From Orientallactaga sibirica (lineage: Eukaryota > Chordata > Mammalia > Rodentia > Dipodidae): DNA of 64,000 bases. Of this stretch, positions 21,447-32,210 are shown one piece after another. The position numbers and the translations under genes are program-made. The notes beneath the pieces are model-generated. The model saw only the letters and a program-made list of their open reading frames with translations. It did no database searches and had not been told where the DNA came from. The stretch spans positions 14,056,501 through 14,120,500 of the forward strand of contig JAEOAD010000018.1 of assembly GCA_036365145.1 (NCBI GenBank), in the 5' to 3' direction. The first letter of the stretch is position 1, and the number at the start of each line of letters is the position of its first letter.

Positions 21447-22673
21447 TTCCACCCCTGGCCCCCAATATATTTAGCTCCTGGCCCCCAATAGATTTATAAC
21501 TATCACACATTGTAAATTGTACTCAGTCCAATTTCAAAGGTTCTCACAGTCTTGACCAACTTAAGATAGTCCTGTAAAATCAAACAAGTTAAATACTTTC
21601 AACATGTAAAGGCACAGAGTAAACATTTTAATTGGTATAAGGCATAGCAAGGAGAGACTAGAACAATGCAAACTCAACCACCATCAGCCGTCATCAAATT
21701 TCTGCAGTTCAAGTTCAATATAACCAGAGACTGACAATCTTCAGGTTTTCCAATTCCGCCCCTTCAGCTGGGCAGAGTAGCCAGGGAAAACTTCGATCTT
21801 AGGCCAACACTGCACTCCATGGTAGCCCTTTTGCACAGTCCTGGTATTTCCAAAACATCTTCAGGTCTCCATGCAAACCACGGTCCATCTTCCAAAGGCT
21901 CTTCCAGCCTATTCCTGAGGGTCTTCATGCCCTGCCTCATGCTGCATCTCAGCAGTGGCTCCTGGAACTGTGTGCAATTCATGACCATTCTATGCATTTT
22001 TCATGCTTCCAAAATTAATACCAGGTGTGCAGGACACAGCCATATTCTTAATCCAGGGACAAAATAAATCATAGCCTTGAAAAGTGGGTTCCTTCTACAG
22101 TGAGCTCTTTCCAAGAATTTGCATTTTTAACAGTCTTTCCACAGGCATCCTCTCCATTGTTTTAATGTAAATCAAGTCAGGCCACCTTCCTTCCACCTTC
22201 CTTAAGATTGCTAATGCGTTGACAATAGCAGCTCCATTAACCTAAAATCAGTCTCAGTGCCTCTACTTTTAACTTGCTTGAGGTTTTCCAACTTAAAATC
22301 TTAAAATCTCAGTCCTATATCTTTAGCCAAGCACATCAGTCCATTACAAGTTTAACTTTGATCAAACACTCTGGGCCTGGACAGCAGAATGTAGCCATCC
22401 CTTATGCCAGTAGCCCAGTTCCAACAAAGTCCTCTGCAGTCTTTCCTTCCCCTTAGAAAGCTCATAAGCCAAGCCTGGAAGTTCAATACTGTCTGCACTT
22501 AGCATTCTCAAACTCTCATTAGAATAGTCCATAAAACTTGGCTTACCACTCCAGAAGGCATCTTCAGTTGCAAGCACCAAGTCCATGCCCATTCCTCCAA
22601 AACAAAGGTTCCAAAACACGAATATCCACATGGTCAGGTTCATCTCACCCCACACTGCTCAGTACCACTTTAC
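21447..22673 (-). mobile_element. Young MaLR: internal region
   Basis: 1227 bp without gag, pol or env similarity, as expected for non-autonomous MaLR elements that depend on ERVL-type enzymes. On the minus strand, right after the 5' LTR, the sequence 'gtaaagtggtactgagcag' occupies the primer-binding position. The MaLR at 58678 has 'gtaaagctggtactgagga' at the same place. A 97-codon open frame (22655-22362) begins 18 bases downstream of that site. Its product has a hydrophobic N-terminus (MWIFVFWNLCFGG) but no family I know. Without the matching segment in other copies I do not call it a gene. Confidence 0.88.
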
Positions 22674-23061
22674 TGTAGCAGACAGCTTCAGGTTCACTGA
22701 GATGAACTTCTAGACCAGGCACAGTTATGGAGGAAGGGATATTTATTGAAGCTTACAGATCCAGGGGAAGTTCCATAATGGCAGAAGAAGCGACCTTCTC
22801 TCACAAGACCAAGCAGAGAGAGAAAAGCCAACCAGCCACCACAGCACACAGAGCAAAACTACAGCCAAAAGGTCACACAGCACACTTCAGGAACTCCTGC
22901 TAGGCACATTTGCATATCTTTACAATGGAATCTCAAACCCACACCATTAACACCTTAAGACCAGCCCACAGTGACATTGCCCCTAGCAAGGTGATTGCAG
23001 ATGCAAACTATAACTAATAAAACACTGAATATATTGGGGGACATATATTCAAACTACCACA
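22674..23061 (-). mobile_element. Young MaLR: 5' LTR
   Basis: 388 bp, almost identical to 21059-21446. On the minus strand it starts TGTGGTAGTTTGAAT at 23061. The CCTTC duplication follows at 23062-23066. As the upstream LTR of a recent element it may keep promoter activity, and MaLR LTRs of the MT/ORR1 type are known to drive oocyte and early-embryo transcripts in mice. Activity here is only inference. Confidence 0.95.
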
Positions 23062-23066
23062 CCTTC

Positions 23067-23740
23067 CCTGACAACTAAAGAGTTAATAATTAACCTTAAG
23101 ATGAGAAGGCCATAAAGAATGGAGACATCCAGTCCTCCCCAGTCAACTCTGTTAAAGAGACCATTCTGAGCAAATATCTTTGATGCCTTATCTACTTCCA
23201 TTGGATCTGTAGCTAATTCAGTAAGTTTGCCTTCCTTACAATCCTCCTTATAAGTTTGAACCCTAGCCTGACTTGATGCCTCAGCCTTCATACCACAGGA
23301 ACACTGAGGTCCCTTGCTACCACCCAATACACAATCTGTCTGTAGACATCAAGTCCGGTGTTCTTTCTTGCTTTTCTCCTACTTTTACAATCAAGCAATC
23401 ATCAAACTTCTGCAGTTCAAGTTCAATATAACCAGAGACTGACAGCCTCCAGGTTTTCCAATTCCACCCCTCCAGTTGGGCAGAGTAGCCAAGGAAAATT
23501 TCAATCTTAGGTCAATAGTGCACTCCATGGTAGCCCTGGCACAGTCCTGGTATATCTAAAACATCTTCAGGTCTCCATGCAAACCATGGTCCATCTTCCA
23601 AAGTCTCTTACAGCCTATCAGGGCATCATGCCCTGCCTCATGCCACATCTCAGCAGTGGCTCCTGGAACTATGTGCAATTCATGACCACTCTATGCATTT
23701 TTCATGTTTCCAAAACTAATACCAGATGTGCATTACGGTG
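23067..23740 (-). mobile_element. Older MaLR: internal region, 5' part
   Basis: 23400-23735 is parallel to 21690-22040 of the younger element (ctgcagttcaagttcaatat; ccatgcaaaccatggtccat). 23067-23395 has no counterpart in the younger element, so either the young lineage lost it or it is older internal sequence. A 92-codon minus-strand frame (23327-23049) covers part of it with no domain recognised. The end near 23735 jumps directly into LTR, so some internal sequence and most of the 5' LTR are deleted. Confidence 0.8.
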
Positions 23741-23809
23741 GCTGCAGATACCAACTGCAAACTAACAAAACACTGAGTATACTGGGGGACATCTATTCAA
23801 AACACCACA
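23741..23809 (-). mobile_element. Older MaLR: remnant of 5' LTR
   Basis: The last 69 bases ('gtggctgcagatacc' to 'acaccaca') match 20747-20817 of the partner LTR. It ends at 23809 and is followed by the CCCTG duplication (23810-23814), which proves that this end of the old insertion is original and that the deletion was internal. Confidence 0.85.
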
Positions 23810-23814
23810 CCCTG

Positions 23815-24460
23815 TATCCTCTGGATCTCTCTTTTGATGAGGTTTGAGTGACCATAGTGACTGTTGCCATTTACCTGAAACTGGTCTTCAGGCTAGCCAT
23901 AAGAGTAGTACTCATATCACCACTTCTTTTTCAATGAGTTCTGGGCCAGGGCAGTTTTGGTGGTCTCATGCCTAATCTGTGAGCAGTGGGTTACTCATGT
24001 AGGCTGTGTGTCACTATTACTATTATTACTATTACTGGCTGGTTGATTTCTGTCTGGGGGCATCTCTTGCTTATTTACTCTATTGGCAACCATTATTCCC
24101 CAGCATCTCCCATAGCACTTGTCAGTGCAATGAGGGCTAGCCAGCAGGGAACTGGTTTCCTTCTTAGATCCAGCATGGTCTCTAGATATCCTGTGATCAC
24201 AGGCTATGGTGTCTTCAGCAATAGAGGTTTACCTTTTAGATCTGGCAGGTAACCAGTTGCTTTGGCAATGACCTGCATTATTTTGGGGACCTCATGTGTG
24301 TCTCTGACCAACAGCTCACTGTAGGGGGCAACCCACTTCTGGCCCTGGGATTTGTTAGCCACAGCCTATGGTCTTAGGGCTAAGCTTTCTCCACCTTCTA
24401 TGGGGTTCTTCTATTCCAATCCCTCCTCCCCCTTATTGATTGTAATGTCTTGTAGAATGC
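23815..24460 (-). repeat. LINE-1 3' UTR, antisense, right part
   Basis: Continues the L1 segment interrupted at 20472. 'gtgtcttcagcaatagaggt', 'ggtaaccagttgctttggca' and 'atgacctgcattatttt' match 54088-54160 in the second antisense copy (gagtcttcagcaatagggtc; gccttggcattggcct). An in-frame 88-codon plus-strand ORF (23986-24252) is coincidental. Confidence 0.7.
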
Positions 24461-25040
24461 TATCCAGGAGGAAAGTTAGTATGGAATTGATTCATGATGC
24501 CATTGGTTTTGTGTAATTACCTCCCTTGTAATTTTGAATTTGATAATTGTACTGTGTTTAGCTTAAGGTGTTATTAGAAGATATATGTTATTTAAAGGTG
24601 AATTTCATGACACAGCTTACTCTTTGTGGGTAGTAAAAATAATAATATGTTTGCAGAAGGAAGTGAACTCTTAAAAACATCAAAATCTCAAGTGGTGAAC
24701 CTATGTAGATTATAGTGCTGTTCTTGCTGTTTCCATTTTTGTTGATGTGAAAATTTCAAAATAAATAAGTAGAAAAAATAATGCTAAAATTTAAGTTAAA
24801 AAAGTTTGATATGTAATGATGATGTGGAATATGTATGTATCGTATCTGTGATTGACATATTTTGGCCAACAAATGCCTAAAATTCCAGAATAAAGTTATA
24901 TTTCACATTCCTTACCACAATACATAGGTATATTTCTGCACATGTACATGTAAAATATGAAAGTTTTACAAAACAATACTTATCCTCATTTATCCTTAGT
25001 TTCGTGTATTGCCTTGTGTCCTATTCTATTCTATTCTTTC
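24461..25040. other. No gene recognised
   Basis: AT-rich unassigned sequence ending in (CTATT) repeats that form the insertion site of the next SINE. Confidence 0.5.
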
Positions 25041-25294
25041 TTTTTTTTTTTAATTTTTAAAGAATTTATTTGAAATAGACAGAGAAAAAGAGGCAGAGAG
25101 AAAGAGAGAATGGGAATGTCAGGGTCTTCAGCCACTGAAAATGAACTCCAGATGTGTGTGCCCCCTTGTGAGCATGTGTGGCATTGAGCACTTGCATCAC
25201 TGTGCATCTGGCTTATATGGGACCTGAAGATTCAAACATGAGTTCTTAGGTTTTGCAGGCAAGTGCCTTAACAGCTAAGTCATCTCTCCAGCAC
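25041..25294 (-). mobile_element. tRNA-derived SINE, antisense, full length
   Basis: T-rich tail, GA-rich block, 'gaaaatgaactccagatgtg' middle and 'aagtcatctctccagcac' head. The duplication tattctttc(ttt) lies at about 25032-25040 and 25297-25308 inside the ATTCT repeat. The SINE therefore landed in, or seeded the split of, a pentanucleotide array. Confidence 0.85.
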
Positions 25295-25307
25295 TATATT
25301 CTTTCTT

Positions 25308-25390
25308 TCTATTCTAGTATCCTACATTCTATTCTATTCTATTCTATTCTATTCTATTCTATTCTATTCTATTCTATTCTATTCTATTCT
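25308..25390. repeat. (ATTCT)n microsatellite
   Basis: About 13 nearly perfect ATTCT/CTATT pentamers at 25326-25390, with a short outlying block (25021-25040) on the other side of the SINE. Confidence 0.95.
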
Positions 25391-25989
25391 GTTTTGTTTT
25401 ATTGCATTTACTTTTAAAAACCTAAGTGGAATTCATTGGTCCCTCATAGGTCATAAGCCACACTTTGAAAATTACAGTTCTATGTCATATGTTTTGAGTA
25501 TGTGGCAATAAATCATGATGGAAAAGTAGAGAGAATCATATGGACTATGGTAATATGACATATTTACCAACAGGAGAGAACTAGTTTTATTTTCAAGAAG
25601 GCTAGAGTATGTATCTGAGGTACTTACATACAAGCTGGATAGCTAATTGATGTTATTGACTGAGGATTTTAGAAATAAGTATAATTACATTATAGGAAAC
25701 AAGCTAAGAGTTTTGCAGTAATGTTGCATAAAATGTTACTTACATGAATCCTAAATATAGCTATGATTTAATTCTACTCACATGAGTTGCAGTTAATAGA
25801 AGTTTTGGTACATTAACCATTTGTTTTTGCATTACAGCACAGCAATAGAGATCAAATTATAGATAAAGTTTCAAAGAGCTTTTCTTTATTTAAAATAACT
25901 CTAAAACAGATGCCTTCAATAATAAAGATTGAGTAATTTGTTACAACTTAACTCACTGTAAGCTAGGATCAGTTCCAAGTGGCATATAA
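25391..25989. other. No gene recognised
   Basis: AT-rich sequence without a recognised repeat or coding signal. Confidence 0.5.
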
Positions 25990-26145
25990 ATATCACTTCA
26001 ATTAATATCTCTAAATAGCCTTCTGAGGGACTACCATTATTAAATTCTATTTATAGTAAATACACTGAAGCTCAGGGAAGTGAAACTCTTCCTTAAATCT
26101 CAACAGATAGAATGTATTGAAGCTTGGATTGAAAGCTGAATCTTT
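25990..26145 (-). repeat. MIR, antisense
   Basis: 'tacactgaagctcagggaag' followed by 'gaagcttggattgaaagctg' is the reverse-complement MIR pattern (gaaactgaggctcagagagg ... gagctgggattcgaaccc). Old and eroded. Confidence 0.7.
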
Positions 26146-26204
26146 TTCAAGACAATGTCTAAGTGCTGAAATCTTGAATAGTATGCAGGGTAAAGGGAAG
26201 AAAC

Positions 26205-26375
26205 ATGAATGGAATTTCCTCTAGAGCCTCTAGAGACAGTGTTGGCCCTGCCAACATCTTGATTTCAGCCTTTTGGCCTTCAGAAGAATGAGAGAATGCA
26301 TTACAACTTAAGCCACCTGTTTGGTGGTAATTTGTTATGACAATCATAGGAAATTCATATAAGTATGTTGACAAA
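26205..26375 (+). repeat. MLT1-type MaLR LTR fragment
   Basis: 'ctagagcctctagagacagt', 'gccctgccaacatcttgatt', 'cagcc' and 'ggtggtaatttgttatgaca' follow the order of the MLT1 LTR 3' half, as in the better-preserved copy at 52205-52650. Confidence 0.75.
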
Positions 26376-28055
26376 AATAAGGCTATGAACTCAATAATCC
26401 AAACTTGTTTATAACCTGAGTAGAGACTTGGAGGATTTAGGAACAAAATGTGAGATGTGGGGACCACAGTTTTCAAGGAAGTTTACTGAGATATATAATA
26501 TTGAATTGTTAGGTACAAACTAAATATTCACTGTCCAGTTTCATAAAATTTTGTACATAACAGTAACAAAGAAATACATCTCTGGTGAGGTAGTGGTTCA
26601 TTTCACATATAATTTAATACCAGCATTGCTATTGATTCCTGAGTAAGTTCTACAGCAGAGATTAATCTTGGCTTTGTTTCACGTTCACTTTGGTGACCAA
26701 GGGAAAAAAATTAGAGCAGGCCAAGTCATCAGTGTTATTTCTGACAGAGTGCCAGCACTGAGGCAGGGGCAAGCTGACACAGAGCCATGAGCAGGATAAG
26801 TAAGATGGAAAGGCCAGACATTCTCCCTGGCTGTACCCAGCCGTCCAAATCCAATAACACAAGCACACCCAGCATGGGGCACCTACTCTTTCCAAGCATC
26901 TCATGAGTCAAACTGAAAGAATGAGTTAGGGCAGGCATTCATAATGCTGGGATCCCACCCAGGAATTGGGCCTTGGAGTCAACAAATCTAAACATCCCAA
27001 AACATTGTGCAAATGTTGGGTTTAAGAAAATATGTTATTGGCATTACTTTTGCCTATTCCCATTCATGATTGTTAAAGACAGGACATTTCAAATTGCATG
27101 TGTGGCTTATATTTGGAGCAAACATTGATTTCTGCTGACAACACTCCTCTGAGGTTTACAGGACATAGCTATTTCATATTTGTCAAAATTATGAATTTCT
27201 GGCTGATGTCTCAACTGGTAGCTAGAGAAGATAGTGCCATTTACAACAGTTTTCTTAATTTTTCAGGAGTCAGAAAATAATATGACCTTATGAATGTGCC
27301 TTTTACATGACACAGATATTTCTTCTCAGTATTTGCTTCATTTATTTTGGGTCAAATAGCAGAATCTCAGGTATGTGATGTCAATGTATGTCAAAACAAC
27401 CTTCATTCAAATAAAAAGTACAATTTCAAATCATGATAGAAATTATAGTTTTCTTGCTACATTAGCTATCTTAATCTGCATAATATATTTTCTATAATGA
27501 ATTTCCATGTGATAACTCTAAGTCCAGATGTAGCATTTGGATAATCAGTACTCTTTGTACATCAATTTATGATGAATGAAAGAAACATTTTTCTCTTACT
27601 CACACAACTTAATTTGCATTCCCTTTTCTAGCAATCTTAAAAGCCCAATAAGAAAAAGTTGTAATGGACATTAAAACAATTCAGAATCTTAAGCACTCAC
27701 TTTCTTCATGTAACATGGTTGTCTTTGAATACAAATGGAGGAACTAATTTGGAAAAAAGTACAAAATTTGCTTTTAAATGAAGAAAATATTTGAGCTTAT
27801 GATATTCAGACAAATGAAGAATCATTTGTTAGACAAATCTTATTTTTAACAAGAAATTCAAATATTCACAATTTGAATGTATATTATGTAAAGCATTGTA
27901 TATCCTTCCAGAAAAATAGGTATTTAAATAGCAACACCACTAAGATGTGCATAATATTCTTAATATAATTTTACAAATAGTGCTATTTGGGGTGTTTGAG
28001 TATGTGTGTGTGTATACTGGTTGTGATCCAATGTTATTATTAAATGTCCTTTATA
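26376..28055. other. No gene recognised
   Basis: Mostly unique-looking AT-rich sequence. 26660-26960 is less AT-rich and has three overlapping short minus-strand frames rich in Cys/Leu/Pro. They share no family that I recognise and lack splice-supported context. Confidence 0.5.
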
Positions 28056-28059
28056 TGCC

Positions 28060-28270
28060 AAACTGATAGAATTATAAGATTTTAAGGTTGGAAAGAAAAG
28101 AATTTGTAATTTAATCTCAGCAGGAAGAATATAGTTCAATGATTACATTTTCAGAGAGTAGTTAACTTGGATGCCTCTGCTTCAAACCTCTAGCATTAGG
28201 GAATTCACAGCTTCACAAAGAGCATTCACATTTTACAACCTCTTGGCATTTTCAGACATTTCCAATTGTC
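28060..28270 (+). repeat. Ancient mammalian interspersed repeat, family uncertain
   Basis: 'agaattataagattttaagg', 'ttggaaagaa' and later 'cctctagcattagggaattc', 'acagcttcacaaagagc' recall the widespread fossil with 'agaatcttagagttggaagg' and 'gatggggagctcactacctc'. It is too diverged to name. Confidence 0.35.
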
Positions 28271-28919
28271 AGTTATGGCCTTATTTATATAGTTCCAAAT
28301 TGTACTTCTGCAAATACAGGAGAATATTTCTTGCTGTCAGATGTGCTTGATTCCTAGAAGTTTGTAGGGGTACACAATTTTTAATTAATAGCATTAAAAT
28401 CATTAAAACCTCTTTTCTTACACATAATCCTACTCATTCAAATGATACAATATTATGCTCTGATGTTTCAAAGCTAATGGCTTGAGAAGGTTTTATAATA
28501 GAAGGCTACCTAGCAGGTAAATCTGAGTCTGAAACAGAGGGTCTTACGTTAAAATTTAAAGCAATTATACTGGCTCTTTGACATGAGGTAATTTGCATAT
28601 CTTTTTTCAGACAAGCTATGTTTTAAAAAATGTTTATGGTGTATTTTCCTTGTAGTGATGGGTTTCATAAAGACATTTTCATACAAGTACACCAATTACT
28701 TTGCTGATATTCAACTGCTCTCTCCTTTCTTCCACTTTTCCTGCTAAACTTCATTTTCCTAGTCTTATTTCTGTTTACAAATCACACATATGCAAACTAT
28801 TTTATGTCTGTGTAAAAAAATCAAGAATTCACATATGAAAGGACACATGTAATATTATTCTTTCTGAGTCTGCCTTACTTCACATTATATGATCGTCAAA
28901 GCAATGGAAATAAGTATTT

Positions 28920-29085
28920 GATAAAAGTGATAGCCAACAGAATGAGAGAAAAAAATTGCTAGCACTATATCTGACACAGGGTTAAAATCTAGCATATATG
29001 AAGAAGTCAGTGAACTATATACCAAAAATATCATTAAAAGATGAAGAACAAATGGTCATAATATATTTCTTAGCCTCAGTGAAAT
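28920..29085 (+). repeat. LINE-1 ORF2 3'-region fragment
   Basis: 'gatagccaacagaatgagag' ... 'attgctagcactatatctga' ... 'aaaatctagcatatatgaag' parallels the large L1 at 42440-42540 (caacagacaacctacagaat ... gccaggtatacctcc ... atatctagaatctacaaa). Decayed; the 81-codon frame over it is chance. Confidence 0.6.
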
Positions 29086-29388
29086 GTATAATAAACTACA
29101 CTGAGATTTCATTTTATCCTACCCTAGCCAGAAGCTGTGCTTTTATATATTCGATTTATTGTCAAATTTCATTTGTTAAAAGGATAAACTCTAATATAAA
29201 AAAATGGAAGGTACTAATCAAATTAAACTTCTCACTTTACTGAAATAGCCTGTTGGAAACCCACAAATTTGTTGTTATTGAGAAAAACAACAACAATAAA
29301 ACATTAACATGGAGGTATAACTGACTCACACAGTCCAGAGGGATAAATAAAGAGCCAGGGAGTTGTAGTGCTTAATAACATGTGTTCT

Positions 29389-29750
29389 GGGGCTGGGAAG
29401 GTGGCTCAGCAATCAAGGGCAATTACTGCTTATGTGTGAAGGCCTCTTGAGTTGGAGACAATCAAGTTTTCCTCCCCTGAACCCATATAACAAGAGATGG
29501 CTGGCCATAAACTTCTGTAACTCCAGTTTATACAGAGCTGAGATTAGAGAATCACTGGGGCTCGATGACAAACTGCAGCTTTGGGTTGTGGCACAGAGCC
29601 CGTGTCAAGGGAAAAAAAAACATGTGGATGAGGAATAAGAAGACACCTTATGTTCTCCTCTGGCCTCTGCATGCATGTGCACATCTGAACACATACATAC
29701 ATTTATACCACACATCACACACTTAACACCACATACATAGTCTAAACATA
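29389..29750 (+). repeat. B2/B3-like SINE with internal extra sequence
   Basis: The head 'ggctgggaaggtggctcagc' is the tRNA-derived B2 start. 'cttctgtaactccagttta' and 'tgttctcctctggcctctgc' then 'atgcatgtgcacatctgaac', 'acatacatacat' are B2/B3 body and tail phrases. About 90-100 bases between them (29540-29640, including an A9 run) are not part of the element as I know it, so this may be a chimera or hold a small insertion. Confidence 0.65.
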
Positions 29751-29878
29751 TGTAAGAAACAAAGAATCTGCTGTGGAGTTAGGCTGCTTCCATTCTTGTC
29801 CCCATTTAACCAATTATTAGAAGTGTCTTTTCCAAGCCAATTAGTCTTACTACAAAATGGGGCCATTAAGGTTCCCAT

Positions 29879-30182
29879 TGAGTTACTTGATGTTGCTGTA
29901 ACCCAATACCTGACCAGAAGAAACTTTAGAAATGTAAGGAAAGAAGGGTTTATTTTGGTGGAGAAGGCATAACAGCAGGAGCATCAAGCAGAGCTGGTCT
30001 TACAGTCGGCTACCAGGAAGCAGGTAGTGATGACTGCTGCTGCTCAGCTCACTTTCTCATTTTTATTCAGTAGGAGAGCCAGCTCATGGAATGGTAGAAA
30101 ATCTCTCATAGATATTCCCAGAGATGTATTTCTAAGGTGATTCTAAATACTGTCAAGTTGATAATCTTGATTAACTACCACA
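29879..30182 (-). mobile_element. MaLR-type element: 3' LTR
   Basis: On the minus strand it starts 'tgtggtagttaatcaagatt' with 'atcaacttgacag' close by, has AATAAAC near 29950, and ends 'ggttacagcaacatcaagta'. This is the layout of an MTD/ORR1-like LTR. With 30819-31172 it brackets a non-coding internal part. No perfect 5-bp duplication is visible. Confidence 0.75.
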
Positions 30183-30818
30183 AGTCTACCCCTTGTCAAC
30201 TTGACCATCAAACATATGACTTTTAAGCCATAACTTTCTATGTCTTGTCTCCACAAGCTCATCATGGTCATAAAATGCATTCTGTACAAATTCAAAATTC
30301 CTTAAAGTCTTCCACCTCTGTTCTAAAGTATGAGTACAGAATCTTTTCTGAGACTTGGGCCAACTCTTTACTGTGAGCTCTTGTAATATTAAGAAACAAG
30401 TTATACTTCCTATGTGCCATGACACAGAGTAACTATTGCATTTTATAAAGGAGGAATTAGGGCATTGCAGGGAAAGATCAGACCAAATTAAAACCAAAAG
30501 GAAGCAGGGAAAACTCTAAATCTTGAGCTCCATATTTGGCAACTAGGGCTTTTGGTGAATCACCTGGGTTCCAAAGGACTTGGGAAGCCCCACCCCTCCA
30601 AATATGCTACCTGTAGCACTTCTGGACTCTATTGGGGCAGCTCTACCCTGAACCTGCAGCTTTCTTCACCTTGATGTAATTCATCCTGGGGTCTTCATTG
30701 CAAGTTAGAGTTTGCTTTCATAACTCTATACTCAAAGTTCCAAGTCTCCTACTTTCTTCCAGAAAATCAGCTCCAAAGCTTATGAACAACATAGTCATGT
30801 TTATCACAGCAGCAACCT
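30183..30818 (-). mobile_element. MaLR-type element: internal region
   Basis: 636 bp with no retroviral domain, starting on the plus side with 'tctaccccttgtcaacttga', the typical joint between a MaLR LTR and its internal segment. A 103-codon minus-strand frame (30497-30186) has no recognised family. Shorter than the usual internal region of about 1.0-1.5 kb, so probably internally deleted. Confidence 0.65.
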
Positions 30819-31172
30819 ATTAGTTACTGTCTTATTTCTGTGACCAAATACCATAGCAGAAACAACTTAAAGAAGGAAAGGTTTATTTCAGCTCAGTTTG
30901 AGTTTACAGTCTATCATGGGAGGGAAGAAATGGTGGCGGAAATGTGAAGCAAACCTGGAACATTGCATATGCAATTACAACAAAAGAGCACTAAAGGCTG
31001 CTGCTCAGCAAAATCCTCTCCTTTAAGCAGTCAAGGACCTCAGTCAATGGAGTGGTGCCACTCATATTTAGGATGAGTCTTCCCACCTCAAACAACGAAA
31101 TCAAAAAAATCTCTCACAACCATACCCAATTATTTGTTTCATGGTGATTCTAACCTCTGTCAAGTTGACAAC
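30819..31172 (-). mobile_element. MaLR-type element: 5' LTR
   Basis: 'tagttactgtcttatttctg', 'gaccaaataccatagcagaa' and 'ctctgtcaagttgacaa' mirror 29879-30182 end to end, with a longer middle ('agtcttcccacctcaaa'). The two LTRs are clearly diverged, so this is an old element. Confidence 0.72.
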
Positions 31173-31855
31173 CCAGGTAGCCATGAAAGTACCTTTAGGA
31201 ATTTTGCAATTTGAATGACATAGTGAGTTTTGTATTGTGCTAGTCATTATATAGGCACCACTGATCACACATGTCTTGAGCTCATAGAAAGGCAGAATGA
31301 AGAACCATTTTAAGCACTCAAAACCATCAATAAAGAAGGTCCAGATATAGTTAACAGTTCTCGAGAGTCCTGTGGATATCTTCAGGGTTATGTCAACCTT
31401 GAAGCAACACTTTATTCTTTGATTTATCCTTCTAACACTTGACCCCACAAGACATGTTTGGGAAGTATGTGTTTTCTTGAGTTAATATAAAGGGGTGCAA
31501 AAGAAGTTCACAGCACTCTATATGACCAAACTTCATTGGCTTCCTTTGAGCCACTCAGTGATTTTTCCAGATCATTCTGATGCCCATCATCTTATCTTCC
31601 ATGACTGTTCTGATTACCTGTATTCATTGATTTTTGGCAATACTGGCTCCACCACTACCTTCTTGCTAAAGACCAACATTCCACCTCAACATGGAGTGCC
31701 AACAATTTCTGGTTTGCATCCTCAAAATCACTACTCAGTAACTAAATAATCTGTCTCAGGAACTCTTCATAAAACAAAAAGAAGATTGACAGACTATCTT
31801 TCTTTTGATTGTAAATGTATGTAACAAAGTTTGAAAATGTTAGAGGACTAAAGAC
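31173..31855. other. No gene recognised
   Basis: Unassigned. 31495-31760 has an 84-codon plus-strand frame without motif, and it may be upstream L1 3' UTR belonging to the next feature. Confidence 0.4.
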
Positions 31856-32210
31856 TAATGTTGGGTAAGGAGAGTTGATAAAGAATATTGGACTTCCCAG
31901 ACCACTCAGACTAGTAAACACAGTTAATAGGTACTGGAAGAAGGGAAGTCAGGTTTATCAGTGATGTAGCCAGTGCGAAGTTGCCTACTCCACAAAAAAT
32001 AACCCAGGATCATACAAACAACACTAATTTCACTCAATAGGCTAAAAAAGGCAAGAAAATAAGATGGAGAATATTGAGGCGGCAGAAGGGTAGTAATAGG
32101 AGGGGAAAAGGGACCAGAGATGGTAAGTGGTAGGAGTAAGATCAAAATACATTGTATACATGTATGAAAATGTCATAAATGGAAAAAATAAAAATATTTA
32201 AAAATGAAAA
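31856..32210 (+). repeat. LINE-1 3' UTR end with A-rich tail, sense
   Basis: 'gatcaaaatacattgtatac' followed by 'atgtatgaaaatgtcat' and an A-rich tail is the rodent L1 3' terminus. The upstream 'atcagtgatgtagccagtgc' and 'ctaatttcactcaataggct' align with 34859-34950 of the neighbouring copy. 5'-truncated. Confidence 0.82.

Noticed and set aside
26662..26938. Three overlapping minus-strand frames in a GC-richer patch, as a possible exon
   Set aside because: Different frames, no splice-supported pattern and no family; the patch may be an unrecognised old repeat.
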